Shown here piece by piece: positions 11,601 to 22,206 of a stretch of 64,000 nt of DNA (position 1 is its first letter; each line of letters starts with the position of its first letter). A program made the translations under genes and the position numbers. Origin of the DNA: Siphonodentalium dalli (Eukaryota > Mollusca > Scaphopoda > Gadilida > Siphonodentaliidae); assembly GCA_032622095.1 (NCBI GenBank), contig CP136064.1, forward strand, positions 1,304,001 through 1,368,000, given 5' to 3'. The notes under the pieces are model-generated. The model searched no databases and was not told the DNA's origin. It saw nothing but the letters and a program-made list of their open reading frames with translations.

Positions 11601-12820
11601 GTTTAAAGGAACAGATGTATCTCAACTTAAAGGGACATAAGTAACACAGTCACCAACTTAAAGGGGTATCTGCTATAGACTGGTTCCATGGTGGAGTACG
11701 GTTGGATATTTTCAATTTGGCGCATGTTTCTCCATACCGCGCCATGTCAAATCTGGCCATATCCGAATCGGGTTGTCATTTACAATGACTGCAGAAAATA
11801 TATATCTTCATGTTGGAATGCAAATGTATGTTTAAAGGAACAGATGTATCTCAACTTAAAGGGACATAAGTAACACAGTCACCAACTTTAAGGGGTATCT
11901 GCTATAGACTGGTTACATGGTGGAGTACGGTTGGATATTTTCAATTATGCGCATGTTTCTCCATACCGCGCCATGTCAAATCTGGCCATATCCGAATCGG
12001 GTTGTCATTTACAATGACTGCAGAAAATAAATATCTTCATGTTGGATTCAAATGTATGTTTAAAGGAACAGATGTATCTCAACTTAAAGGAACATAAGTA
12101 ACACAGTCACCAACTTAAAGAGGTGTCTGATTTAGACTGGTTCCATGGTGGAGTACGGTTGGATATTTTCTATTTGGCGCATGTTTCTCCATACCGCGCC
12201 ATGTCAAATCTGGCCATATCCGAATCGGGTTGTCATTTACAATGACAACAGAAAATAAATATCTTCATGTTGGAATGCAAATGTATGTTTAAAGGAACAG
12301 ATGTATCTCAACTTAAAGGGACATAAGTAACACAGTCACCAACTTTAAGGGGTATCTGCTATAGACTGGTTCCATGGTGGAGTACGGTTGGATATTTTCT
12401 ATTTGGCGCATGTTTCTCCATACTGCGCCATGTCAAATCTGGCCATATCCGAATCGGGTTGTCATTCACAATGACTACAGAAAATAAATATCTTCATGTT
12501 GGAATGCAAATGTATGTTTAAAGAAACAGATGTATCTCAACTTAAAGGAACATAAGTAACACAGTCACCAACTTTAAGGGGTATCTGCTATAGACTGGTT
12601 CCATGGTGGAGTACTGTTGGATATTTTCAATTTGGCGCATGTTTCTCCCTACCGCGCCATGTCAAATCTGGCCATATCCGAATCGGGTTGTCATTTACAA
12701 TGACTACAGAAAATAAATATCTTCATGTTGGAATGCAAATGTATGTTTAAAGGAACAGATGTATCTCAACTTAAAGGGACATAAGTAACACAGTCACCAA
12801 CTTAAAGGGGTATCTGATAT
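8700..12820 (+). repeat. Canonical 18-monomer HOR, copy 1 (4,121 bp)
   Basis: Order: A-B-D-E-E-F-G-H-E-I-J-K-L-M-N-O-P-B'. The length is 18x229 minus one base, the missing base being in the N monomer at 11,906. It begins after the GTATCTGATATAG junction that marks every B'-to-A transition in type 1. Private changes noticed include GAATCAGG near 9,479 in the first E monomer. The P monomer carries CATTCAC near 12,463, shared only with the P monomer 4,808 bp downstream. Confidence 0.88.
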
Positions 12821-13507
12821 AGACTGGTTCCATGGTGGAGTACGGTTGGATATTTTCAATTTGGCGCATGTTTCTCCATACCGCGCCATGTCAAATCTGG
12901 CCATATCCGAATCGGGTTGTCATTTACAATGACTGCAGAAAATATATATCTTCATGGTGGAATGCAAATGTATGTTTAAAGGAACAGATGTATCTCAACT
13001 TAAAGGGACATAAGTAACACAGTCACCAACTTAAAGGGGTATCTGCTATAGACTGGTTCCATGGTGGAGTACTGTTGGATATTTTCAATTTGGCGCATGT
13101 TTCTCCCTACCGCGCCATGTCAAATCTGGCCATATCCGAATCGGGTTGTCATTTACAATGACTACAGAAAATAAATATCTTCATGTTGGAATGCAAATGT
13201 ATGTTTAAAGGAACAGATGTATCTCAACTTAAAGGGACATAAGTAACACAGTCACCAACTTAAAGGGGTATCTGCTATAGACTGGTTCCATGGTGGAGTA
13301 CGGTTGGATATTTTCAATTTGGCGCATGTTTCTCCATACCGCGCCATGTCAAATCTGGCCATATCCGAATCGGGTTGTCATTTACAATGACTACAGAAAA
13401 TAAATATCTTCATGTTGGAATGCAAATGTATGTTTAAAGGAACAGATGTATCTCAACTTAAAGGGACATAAGTAACACAGTCACCAACTTAAAGGGGTAT
13501 CTGATAT
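12821..13507 (+). repeat. Three-monomer insert A-B-(A/B chimera) between full HORs
   Basis: A 687-bp extra triplet lies between two complete 18-mers, so the distance between equivalent sites in the two HORs is 4,808 bp (21 monomers). The third monomer, at 13279-13507, has the B haplotype at 115/125/137 but lacks the two B-specific 5' changes (24T and 58C). It still ends in the GTATCTGATATAG junction. Confidence 0.82.
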
Positions 13508-13736
13508 AGACTGGTTCCATGGTGGAGTACGGTTGGATATTTTCAATTTGGCGCATGTTTCTCCATACCGCGCCATGTCAAATCTGGCCATATCCGAATC
13601 GGGTTGTCATTTACAATGACTGCAGAAAATATATATCTTCATGGTGGAATGCAAATGTATGTTTAAAGGAACAGATGTATCTCAACTTAAAGGGACATAA
13701 GTAACACAGTCACCAACTTAAAGGGGTATCTGCTAT
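13508..13736 (+). repeat. Monomer type A
   Basis: Haplotype 115G/125T/137G and otherwise consensus. It is preceded by the GATATAG variant of the junction (226A in the monomer before it). The same monomer without that leader, called A*, starts the modules of HOR type 2. Confidence 0.85.
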
Positions 13737-13965
13737 AGACTGGTTCCATGGTGGAGTACTGTTGGATATTTTCAATTTGGCGCATGTTTCTCCCTACCGC
13801 GCCATGTCAAATCTGGCCATATCCGAATCGGGTTGTCATTTACAATGACTACAGAAAATAAATATCTTCATGTTGGAATGCAAATGTATGTTTAAAGGAA
13901 CAGATGTATCTCAACTTAAAGGGACATAAGTAACACAGTCACCAACTTAAAGGGGTATCTGCTAT
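13737..13965 (+). repeat. Monomer type B
   Basis: Diagnostic changes are 24T (TACTGTTGG) and 58C (TCTCCCTACC), with haplotype 115A/125A/137T. It follows A or A* throughout the window. The related B' closes each type 1 HOR and differs in its last bases (226A). Confidence 0.85.
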
Positions 13966-14194
13966 AGACTGGTTCCATGGTGGAGTACGGTTGGATATTT
14001 TCAATTTGGCGCATGTTTCTCCATACCGCGCAATGTCAAATCTGGCCATATCCGAATCGGGTTGTCATTTACAATGACTGCAGAAAATATATATCTTCAT
14101 GGTGGAATGCAAATGTATGTTTAAAGGAACAGATGTATCTCAACTTAAACGGACATAAGTAACACAGTCACCAACTTAAAGGGGTATCTGCTAT
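13966..14194 (+). repeat. Monomer type D
   Basis: Diagnostic changes are 67A (CGCGCAATG) and 185C (TTAAACGGAC) on the G/T/G haplotype. It is shared by both HOR types, always after B, so the A-B-D run is probably ancestral to both. Confidence 0.85.
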
Positions 14195-14423
14195 AGACTG
14201 GTTCCATGGTGGAGTACGGTTGGATATTTTCAATTTGGCGCATGTTTCTCCATACCGCGCCATGTCAAATCTGGCCCTATCCGAATCGGGTTGTCATTTA
14301 CCATGACTGCAGAAAATATATATCTTCATGGTGGAATGCAAATGTATGTTTAAAGGAACAGATGTATCTCAACTTAAAGGGACATAAGTAACACAGTCAC
14401 CAACTTTAAGGGGTATCTGCTAT
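14195..14423 (+). repeat. Monomer type E (first of tandem pair)
   Basis: Diagnostic changes are 83C (GGCCCTATCC) and 108C (TTACCATGAC), the latter breaking one arm of the 99-113 dyad. Haplotype G/T/G; the tail carries 213T. Confidence 0.85.
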
Positions 14424-14652
14424 AGACTGGTTCCATGGTGGAGTACGGTTGGATATTTTCAATTTGGCGCATGTTTCTCCATACCGCGCCATGTCAAATC
14501 TGGCCCTATCCGAATCGGGTTGTCATTTACCATGACTGCAGAAAATATATATCTTCATGGTGGAATGCAAATGTATGTTTAAAGGAACAGATGTATCTCA
14601 ACTTAAAGGGACATAAGTAACACAGTCACCAACTTAAAGGGGTATCTGCTAT
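14424..14652 (+). repeat. Monomer type E (second of tandem pair)
   Basis: Same body as the preceding monomer but with tail TTAAAGGGG (213A). The direct E-E doublet occurs at 2.5-3.0, 9.4-9.8 and 14.2-14.6 kb. The HOR copy from 26,556 has a single E at this position. Confidence 0.82.
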
Positions 14653-14881
14653 AGACTGGTTCCATGGTGGAGTACGGTTGGATATTTTCAATTTGGTGCA
14701 TGTTTCTCCATACCGCGCCATGTCAAATCTGGCCATATCCGAATCGGGTTGTCATTTACAATGACTACAGAAAATAAATATCTTCATGTTGGAATGCAAA
14801 TGTATGTTTAAAGAAACAGATGTATCTCAACTTAAAGGGACATAAGTAACACAATCACCAACTTTAAGGGGTATCTGCTAT
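14653..14881 (+). repeat. Monomer type F
   Basis: Diagnostic changes are 45T (TTGGTGCATG, a CpG transition), 162A (TTAAAGAAAC), 202A (ACACAATCACC) and 213T; haplotype 115A/125A/137T. Confidence 0.85.
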
Positions 14882-15110
14882 AGACTGGTTCCATGGTGGA
14901 GTACTGTTGCATATTTTCAATTTGGCGCATGTTTTTCCATACCGCGCCATGTCAAATCTGGCCATATCCGAATCGGGTTGTCATTTTCAATGACTACAGA
15001 AAATAAATATCTTCATGTTGGAATGCAAATGTATGTTTAAAGGAACAGATGTATCTCAACTTAAAGGGACATAAGTAACACAGTCACCAACTTAAAGGGG
15101 TATCTGCTAT
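14882..15110 (+). repeat. Monomer type G
   Basis: Diagnostic changes are 24T and 29C (TACTGTTGCATA), 54T (GTTTTTCC) and 106T (CATTTTCAATG); haplotype A/A/T. The dyad spacer is TTC here, with both arms kept. Confidence 0.85.
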
Positions 15111-15339
15111 AGACTGGTTCCATGGTGGAGTACGGTTGGATATTTTCAATTTGGCGCATGTTTCTCCATACCGCGCCATGTCAAATCTGGCCATATCCGA
15201 ATCGGGTTGTCATTTACAATGACTGCAGAAAATATATATCTTCATGGTGGAATGCAAATGTATGTTTAAAGGAACAGATGTATCTCATCTTAAAGGGACA
15301 TAAGTAACACAGTCACCAACTTAAAGGGGTATCTGCTAT
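15111..15339 (+). repeat. Monomer type H
   Basis: Haplotype G/T/G with 178T (TCTCATCTTAAAG), which alters the first copy of the internal 12-bp direct repeat. In several shortened HORs H directly follows A-B (18,087 and 24,267), marking loss of the D-E-F-G run. Confidence 0.85.
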
Positions 15340-15568
15340 AGACTGGTTCCATGGTGGAGTACGGTTGGATATTTTCAATTTGGCGCATGTTTCTCCATAC
15401 CGCGCCATGTCAAATCTGGCCCTATCCGAATCGGGTTGTCATTTACCATGACTGCAGAAAATATATATCTTCATGGTGGAATGCAAATGTATGTTTAAAG
15501 GAACAGATGTATCTCAACTTAAAGGGACATAAGTAACACAGTCACCAACTTTAAGGGGTATCTGCTAT
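15340..15568 (+). repeat. Monomer type E (third copy in the HOR, after H)
   Basis: Carries the E markers 83C and 108C and tail 213T. Its presence both after D and after H gives recombination a place to shift register within the HOR. The direct E-to-I link in the 10-mer at 30,448 is explained by pairing of these two E positions. Confidence 0.82.
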
Positions 15569-15797
15569 AGACTGGTTCCATGGTGGAGTACGGTTGGATA
15601 TTTTCAATTTGGAGCATGTTTCTCCATACCGCGCCATGTCAAATCTGGCCATATCCGAATCGGGTTGTCATTTACAATGACTGCAGAAAATAAATATCTT
15701 CATGTTGGAATGCAAATGAATGTTTGAAGGAACAGATGTATCTCAACTTAAAGGGACATAAGTAACACCGTCACCAACTTTAAGGGGTATCTGCTAT
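15569..15797 (+). repeat. Monomer type I
   Basis: Diagnostic changes are 45A (TTGGAGCATG), 151A with 158G (AATGTTTGAAGG), 201C (ACACCGTCACC) and 213T; haplotype G/A/T. Copies at 31,364, 33,654 and 47,850 also carry 217A (AAGGAGTATC), the mark of a recent sub-lineage. Confidence 0.85.
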
Positions 15798-16026
15798 AGA
15801 CTGGTTACATGGTGGAGTACGGTTGGATATTTTCAATTTTGCGCATGTTTCTCCATACCGCGCCATGTAAAATCTGGCCATATCCGAATCGGGTTGTCAT
15901 TTACAATGACTGCAGAAAATAAATATCTTCATGTTGGAATGCAAATGTATGTTTAAAGGAACAGATGTATCTCAACTTAAAGGGACATAAGTAACACAGT
16001 CACCAACTTAAAGAGGTGTCTGATTT
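15798..16026 (+). repeat. Monomer type J
   Basis: Diagnostic changes are 10A (GGTTACATGG, loses the CCATGG site), 43T (CAATTTTGCGC), 72A (CATGTAAAATC) and the tail AAAGAGGTGTCTGATTTAG (217A, 221G, 226A, 228T); haplotype G/A/T. A form J' that lacks 10A and 43T occurs at 18,545, 20,376 and 24,725, where I is missing. Confidence 0.85.
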
Positions 16027-16255
16027 AGACTGGTTCCATGGTGGAGTACGGTTGGATATTTTCTATTTAGCGCATGTTTCTCCATACCGCGCCATGTCAA
16101 ATCTGGCCTTATCCGAATCGGGTTGTCATTTACAATGACTACAGAAAATAAATATCTTCATGTTGGAATGCAAATGTATGTTTAGAGGAACAGATGTATC
16201 TCAACTTAAAGGGACATAAGTAACACAGTCACCAACTTTAAGGGGTATCTGCTAT
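16027..16255 (+). repeat. Monomer type K
   Basis: Diagnostic changes are 38T (TTTTCTATTT), 43A (TTTAGCGC), 83T (GGCCTTATCC) and 159G (GTTTAGAGG); haplotype A/A/T. Copies near 18.8 and 20.6 kb share CATTTTTCTCC, which ties them together as a recent duplication. The copy at 24,954 has CATGTTTATCC instead. Confidence 0.85.
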
Positions 16256-16484
16256 AGACTGGTTCCATGGTGGAGTACGGTTGGATATTTACTATTTGGC
16301 GCATGTTTCTCCATACCGCGCCATGTCAAATCTGGCCATATCCGAATCGGGTTGTCATTTACAATGACTACAGAAAATAAATATCTTCATGTTGGAATGC
16401 AAATGTATGTTTAAAGGAACAGATGTATCTCAACTTAAAGGGACATAAGTAACACAGTCACCAACTTAAAGGGGTATCTGCTAT
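16256..16484 (+). repeat. Monomer type L
   Basis: Diagnostic changes are 36A with 38T (TATTTACTATTT); haplotype A/A/T. Copies at 32,051, 34,341 and 48,537 additionally have 162A (TTAAAGAAAC). Confidence 0.85.
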
Positions 16485-16713
16485 AGACTGGTTCCATGGT
16501 GGAGTACGGTTGGATATTTTCAATTTGGCGCATGTTTCTCCATACCGCGCCATGTCAAATCTGGCCATATCCGAATCGGGTTGTCATTTACAATGACTGC
16601 AGAAAATATATATCTTCATGTTGGAATGCAAATGTATGTTTAAAGGAACAGATGTATCTCAACTTAAAGGGACATAAGTAACACAGTCACCAACTTTAAG
16701 GGGTATCTGCTAT
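16485..16713 (+). repeat. Monomer type M
   Basis: Recombinant haplotype 115G/125T/137T with tail 213T and otherwise consensus. It always precedes N in type 1. Confidence 0.82.
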
Positions 16714-16941
16714 AGACTGGTTACATGGTGGAGTACGGTTGGATATTTTCAATTATGCGCATGTTTCTCCATACCGCGCCATGTCAAATCTGGCCATATC
16801 CGAATCGGGTTGTCATTTACAATGACTGCAGAAAATAAATATCTTCATGTTGGATTCAAATGTATGTTTAAAGGAACAGATGTATCTCAACTTAAAGGAA
16901 CATAAGTAACACAGTCACCAACTTAAAGAGGTGTCTGATTT
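16714..16941 (+). repeat. Monomer type N, 228 bp
   Basis: Diagnostic changes are 10A, 42A with 43T (CAATTATGCGC), a one-base loss giving TTGGATTCAAATG near position 141, 187A (AAAGGAACAT) and the AAAGAGGTGTCTGATTTAG tail. Haplotype G/A/T. Eleven such monomers occur (starting at 6412, 11906, 16714, 19461, 21292, 22894, 25641, 29533, 34799, 46019 and 50369). They account for 11 of the 14 short monomers; the G/N chimeras and one monomer near 59.5 kb account for the rest. Confidence 0.87.
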
Positions 16942-17170
16942 AGACTGGTTCCATGGTGGAGTACGGTTGGATATTTTCTATTTGGCGCATGTTTCTCCAT
17001 ACCGCGCCATGTCAAATCTGGCCATATCCGAATCGGGTTGTCATTTACAATGACAACAGAAAATAAATATCTTCATGTTGGAATGCAAATGTATGTTTAA
17101 AGGAACAGATGTATCTCAACTTAAAGGGACATAAGTAACACAGTCACCAACTTTAAGGGGTATCTGCTAT
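16942..17170 (+). repeat. Monomer type O
   Basis: Diagnostic changes are 38T (TTTTCTATTTGG) and 114A (GACAACAG), with tail 213T. It follows N or a G/N chimera. Confidence 0.83.
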
Positions 17171-17399
17171 AGACTGGTTCCATGGTGGAGTACGGTTGGA
17201 TATTTTCTATTTGGCGCATGTTTCTCCATACTGCGCCATGTCAAATCTGGCCATATCCGAATCGGGTTGTCATTCACAATGACTACAGAAAATAAATATC
17301 TTCATGTTGGAATGCAAATGTATGTTTAAAGAAACAGATGTATCTCAACTTAAAGGAACATAAGTAACACAGTCACCAACTTTAAGGGGTATCTGCTAT
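17171..17399 (+). repeat. Monomer type P
   Basis: Diagnostic changes are 38T, 62T (ATACTGCGCC, a CpG transition), 162A, 187A and 213T. This copy also has 105C (CATTCACAATG). The copies at 35,256 and 50,826 carry 125T together with AAGAAATAG, a marker of the 15-kb duplication. Confidence 0.85.
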
Positions 17400-17628
17400 A
17401 GACTGGTTCCATGGTGGAGTACTGTTGGATATTTTCAATTTGGCGCATGTTTCTCCCTACCGCGCCATGTCAAATCTGGCCATATCCGAATCGGGTTGTC
17501 ATTTACAATGACTACAGAAAATAAATATCTTCATGTTGGAATGCAAATGTATGTTTAAAGGAACAGATGTATCTCAACTTAAAGGGACATAAGTAACACA
17601 GTCACCAACTTAAAGGGGTATCTGATAT
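17400..17628 (+). repeat. Monomer type B' (closes the type 1 HOR)
   Basis: B-type body (24T, 58C) with 226A near the end, giving the GTATCTGATATAG junction into the next A. I found this junction 14 times (before ATGs at 1843, 8711, 12832, 13519, 17640, 22218, 23820, 26567, 30459, 32749, 35725, 46945, 49235 and 51295), and never inside the type 2 blocks. Confidence 0.85.
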
Positions 17629-18086
17629 AGACTGGTTCCATGGTGGAGTACGGTTGGATATTTTCAATTTGGCGCATGTTTCTCCATACCGCGCCATGTC
17701 AAATCTGGCCATATCCGAATCGGGTTGTCATTTACAATGACTGCAGAAAATATATATCTTCATGGTGGAATGCAAATGTATGTTTAAAGGAACAGATGTA
17801 TCTCAACTTAAAGGGACATAAGTAACACAGTCACCAACTTAAAGGGGTATCTGCTATAGACTGGTTCCATGGTGGAGTACTGTTGGATATTTTCAATTTG
17901 GCGCATGTTTCTCCCTACCGCGCCATGTCAAATCTGGCCATATCCGAATCGGGTTGTCATTTACAATGACTACAGAAAATAAATATCTTCATGTTGGAAT
18001 GCAAATGTATGTTTAAAGGAACAGATGTATCTCAACTTAAAGGGACATAAGTAACACAGTCACCAACTTAAAGGGGTATCTGCTAT

Positions 18087-19917
18087 AGACTGGTTCCATG
18101 GTGGAGTACGGTTGGATATTTTCAATTTGGCGCATGTTTCTCCATACCGCGCCATGTCAAATCTGGCCATATCCGAATCGGGTTGTCATTTACAATGACT
18201 GCAGAAAATATATATCTTCATGGTGGAATGCAAATGTATGTTTAAAGGAACAGATGTATCTCATCTTAAAGGGACATAAGTAACACAGTCACCAACTTAA
18301 AGGGGTATCTGCTATAGACTGGTTCCATGGTGGAGTACGGTTGGATATTTTCAATTTGGCGCATGTTTCTCCATACCGCGCCATGTCAAATCTGGCCCTA
18401 TCCGAATCGGGTTGTCATTTACCATGACTGCAGAAAATATATATCTTCATGGTGGAATGCAAATGTATGTTTAAAGGAACAGATGTATCTCAACTTAAAG
18501 GGACATAAGTAACACAGTCACCAACTTTAAGGGGTATCTGCTATAGACTGGTTCCATGGTGGAGTACGGTTGGATATTTTCAATTTGGCGCATGTTTCTC
18601 CATACCGCGCCATGTAAAATCTGGCCATATCCGAATCGGGTTGTCATTTACAATGACTGCAGAAAATAAATATCTTCATGTTGGAATGCAAATGTATGTT
18701 TAAAGGAACAGATGTATCTCAACTTAAAGGGACATAAGTAACACAGTCACCAACTTAAAGAGGTGTCTGATTTAGACTGGTTCCATGGTGGAGTACGGTT
18801 GGATATTTTCTATTTAGCGCATTTTTCTCCATACCGCGCCATGTCAAATCTGGCCTTATCCGAATCGGGTTGTCATTTACAATGACTACAGAAAATAAAT
18901 ATCTTCATGTTGGAATGCAAATGTATGTTTAGAGGAACAGATGTATCTCAACTTAAAGGGACATAAGTAACACAGTCACCAACTTTAAGGGGTATCTGCT
19001 ATAGACTGGTTCCATGGTGGAGTACGGTTGGATATTTACTATTTGGCGCATGTTTCTCCATACCGCGCCATGTCAAATCTGGCCATATCCAAATCGGGTT
19101 GTCATTTACAATGACTACAGAAAATAAATATCTTCATGTTGGAATGCAAATGTATGTTTAAAGGAACAGATGTATCTCAACTTAAAGGGACATAAGTAAC
19201 ACAGTCACCAACTTAAAGGGGTATCTGCTATAGACTGGTTCCATGGTGGAGTACGGTTGGATATTTTCAATTTGGCGCATGTTTCTCCATACCGCGCCAT
19301 GTCAAATCTGGCCATATCCGAATCGGGTTGTCATTTACAATGACTGCAGAAAATATATATCTTCATGTTGGAATGCAAATGTATGTTTAAAGGAACAGAT
19401 GTATCTCAACTTAAAGGGACATAAGTAACACAGTCACCAACTTTAAGGGGTATCTGCTATAGACTGGTTACATGGTGGAGTACGGTTGGATATTTTCAAT
19501 TATGCGCATGTTTCTCCATACCGCGCCATGTCAAATCTGGCCATATCCGAATCGGGTTGTCATTTACAATGACTGCAGAAAATAAATATCTTCATGTTGG
19601 ATTCAAATGTATGTTTAAAGGAACAGATGTATCTCAACTTAAAGGAACATAAGTAACACAGTCACCAACTTAAAGAGGTGTCTGATTTAGACTGGTTCCA
19701 TGGTGGAGTACGGTTGGATATTTTCTATTTGGCGCATGTTTCTCCATACCGCGCCATGTCAAATCTGGCCATATCCGAATCGGGTTGTCATTTACAATGA
19801 CTGCAGAAAATATATATCTTCATGGTGGAATGCAAATGTATGTTTAAAGGAACAGATGTATCTCATCTTAAAGGGACATAAGTAACACAGTCACCAACTT
19901 AAAGGGGTATCTGCTAT
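18087..19917 (+). repeat. First copy of the 1,831-bp tandem duplication (8 monomers)
   Basis: H-E-J'-K-L-M-N-O/H. The eighth monomer (19689-19917) has the 5' half of O (38T) and the 3' half of H (115G/125T/137G and 178T). It is therefore the crossover product that joins the two copies. Confidence 0.85.
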
Positions 19918-21748
19918 AGACTGGTTCCATGGTGGAGTACGGTTGGATATTTTCAATTTGGCGCATGTTTCTCCATACCGCGCCATGTCAAATCTGGCCA
20001 TATCCGAATCGGGTTGTCATTTACAATGACTGCAGAAAATATATATCTTCATGGTGGAATGCAAATGTATGTTTAAAGGAACAGATGTATCTCATCTTAA
20101 AGGGACATAAGTAACACAGTCACCAACTTAAAGGGGTATCTGCTATAGACTGGTTCCATGGTGGAGTACGGTTGGATATTTTCAATTTGGCGCATGTTTC
20201 TCCATACCGCGCCATGTCAAATCTGGCCCTATCCGAATCGGGTTGTCATTTACCATGACTGCAGAAAATATATATCTTCATGGTGGAATGCAAATGTATG
20301 TTTAAAGGAACAGATGTATCTCAACTTAAAGGGACATAAGTAACACAGTCACCAACTTTAAGGGGTATCTGCTATAGACTGGTTCCATGGTGGAGTACGG
20401 TTGGATATTTTCAATTTGGCGCATGTTTCTCCATACCGCGCCATGTAAAATCTGGCCATATCCGAATCGGGTTGTCATTTACAATGACTGCAGAAAATAA
20501 ATATCTTCATGTTGGAATGCAAATGTATGTTTAAAGGAACAGATGTATCTCAACTTAAAGGGACATAAGTAACACAGTCACCAACTTAAAGAGGTGTCTG
20601 ATTTAGACTGGTTCCATGGTGGAGTACGGTTGGATATTTTCTATTTAGCGCATTTTTCTCCATACCGCGCCATGTCAAATCTGGCCTTATCCGAATCGGG
20701 TTGTCATTTACAATGACTACAGAAAATAAATATCTTCATGTTGGAATGCAAATGTATGTTTAGAGGAACAGATGTATCTCAACTTAAAGGGACATAAGTA
20801 ACACAGTCACCAACTTTAAGGGGTATCTGCTATAGACTGGTTCCATGGTGGAGTACGGTTGGATATTTACTATTTGGCGCATGTTTCTCCATACCGCGCC
20901 ATGTCAAATCTGGCCATATCCGAATCGGGTTGTCATTTACAATGACTACAGAAAATAAATATCTTCATGTTGGAATGCAAATGTATGTTTAAAGGAACAG
21001 ATGTATCTCAACTTAAAGGGACATAAGTAACACAGTCACCAACTTAAAGGGGTATCTGCTATAGACTGGTTCCATGGTGGAGTACGGTTGGATATTTTCA
21101 ATTTGGCGCATGTTTCTCCATACCGCGCCATGTCAAATCTGGCCATATCCGAATCGGGTTGTCATTTACAATGACTGCAGAAAATATATATCTTCATGTT
21201 GGAATGCAAATGTATGTTTAAAGGAACAGATGTATCTCAACTTAAAGGGACATAAGTAACACAGTCACCAACTTTAAGGGGTATCTGCTATAGACTGGTT
21301 ACATGGTGGAGTACGGTTGGATATTTTCAATTATGCGCATGTTTCTCCATACCGCGCCATGTCAAATCTGGCCATATCCGAATCGGGTTGTCATTTACAA
21401 TGACTGCAGAAAATAAATATCTTCATGTTGGATTCAAATGTATGTTTAAAGGAACAGATGTATCTCAACTTAAAGGAACATAAGTAACACAGTCACCAAC
21501 TTAAAGAGGTGTCTGATTTAGACTGGTTCCATGGTGGAGTACGGTTGGATATTTTCTATTTGGCGCATGTTTCTCCATACCGCGCCATGTCAAATCTGGC
21601 CATATCCGAATCGGGTTGTCATTTACAATGACAACAGAAAATAAATATCTTCATGTTGGAATGCAAATGTATGTTTAAAGGAACAGATGTATCTCAACTT
21701 AAAGGGACATAAGTAACACAGTCACCAACTTTAAGGGGTATCTGCTAT
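19918..21748 (+). repeat. Second copy of the 1,831-bp tandem duplication (8 monomers)
   Basis: H-E-J'-K-L-M-N-O, in exact 1,831-bp offset to the first copy, ending with an intact O instead of the chimera. Confidence 0.85.
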
Positions 21749-22206
21749 AGACTGGTTCCATGGTGGAGTACGGTTGGATATTTTCTATTTGGCGCATGTT
21801 TCTCCATACTGCGCCATGTCAAATCTGGCCATATCCGAATCGGGTTGTCATTTACAATGACTACAGAAAATAAATATCTTCATGTTGGAATGCAAATGTA
21901 TGTTTAAAGAAACAGATGTATCTCAACTTAAAGGAACATAAGTAACACAGTCACCAACTTTAAGGGGTATCTGCTATAGACTGGTTCCATGGTGGAGTAC
22001 TGTTGGATATTTTCAATTTGGCGCATGTTTCTCCCTACCGCGCCATGTCAAATCTGGCCATATCCGAATCGGGTTGTCATTTACAATGACTACAGAAAAT
22101 AAATATCTTCATGTTGGAATGCAAATGTATGTTTAAAGGAACAGATGTATCTCAACTTAAAGGGACATAAGTAACACAGTCACCAACTTAAAGGGGTATC
22201 TGATAT

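Larger units (their letters stand above)
13508..17628 (+). repeat. Canonical 18-monomer HOR, copy 2 (4,121 bp)
   Basis: The order is identical to copy 1. This copy is used as the reference for the individual monomer types annotated below. Both copies share low-frequency changes, such as CATTCAC in the P monomer, so they derive from one recent unit. Confidence 0.9.
17629..22206 (+). repeat. 20-monomer HOR variant containing an internal 1,831-bp duplication
   Basis: Order: A-B-H-E-J'-K-L-M-N-O/H-H-E-J'-K-L-M-N-O-P-B'. The D-E-E-F-G run and I are missing. The eight-monomer segment 18087-19917 is repeated as 19918-21748. Both K copies share CATTTTTCTCC, seen nowhere else I noticed. The first L copy has a private TATCCAAATC near 19,091. 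Confidence 0.85.
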
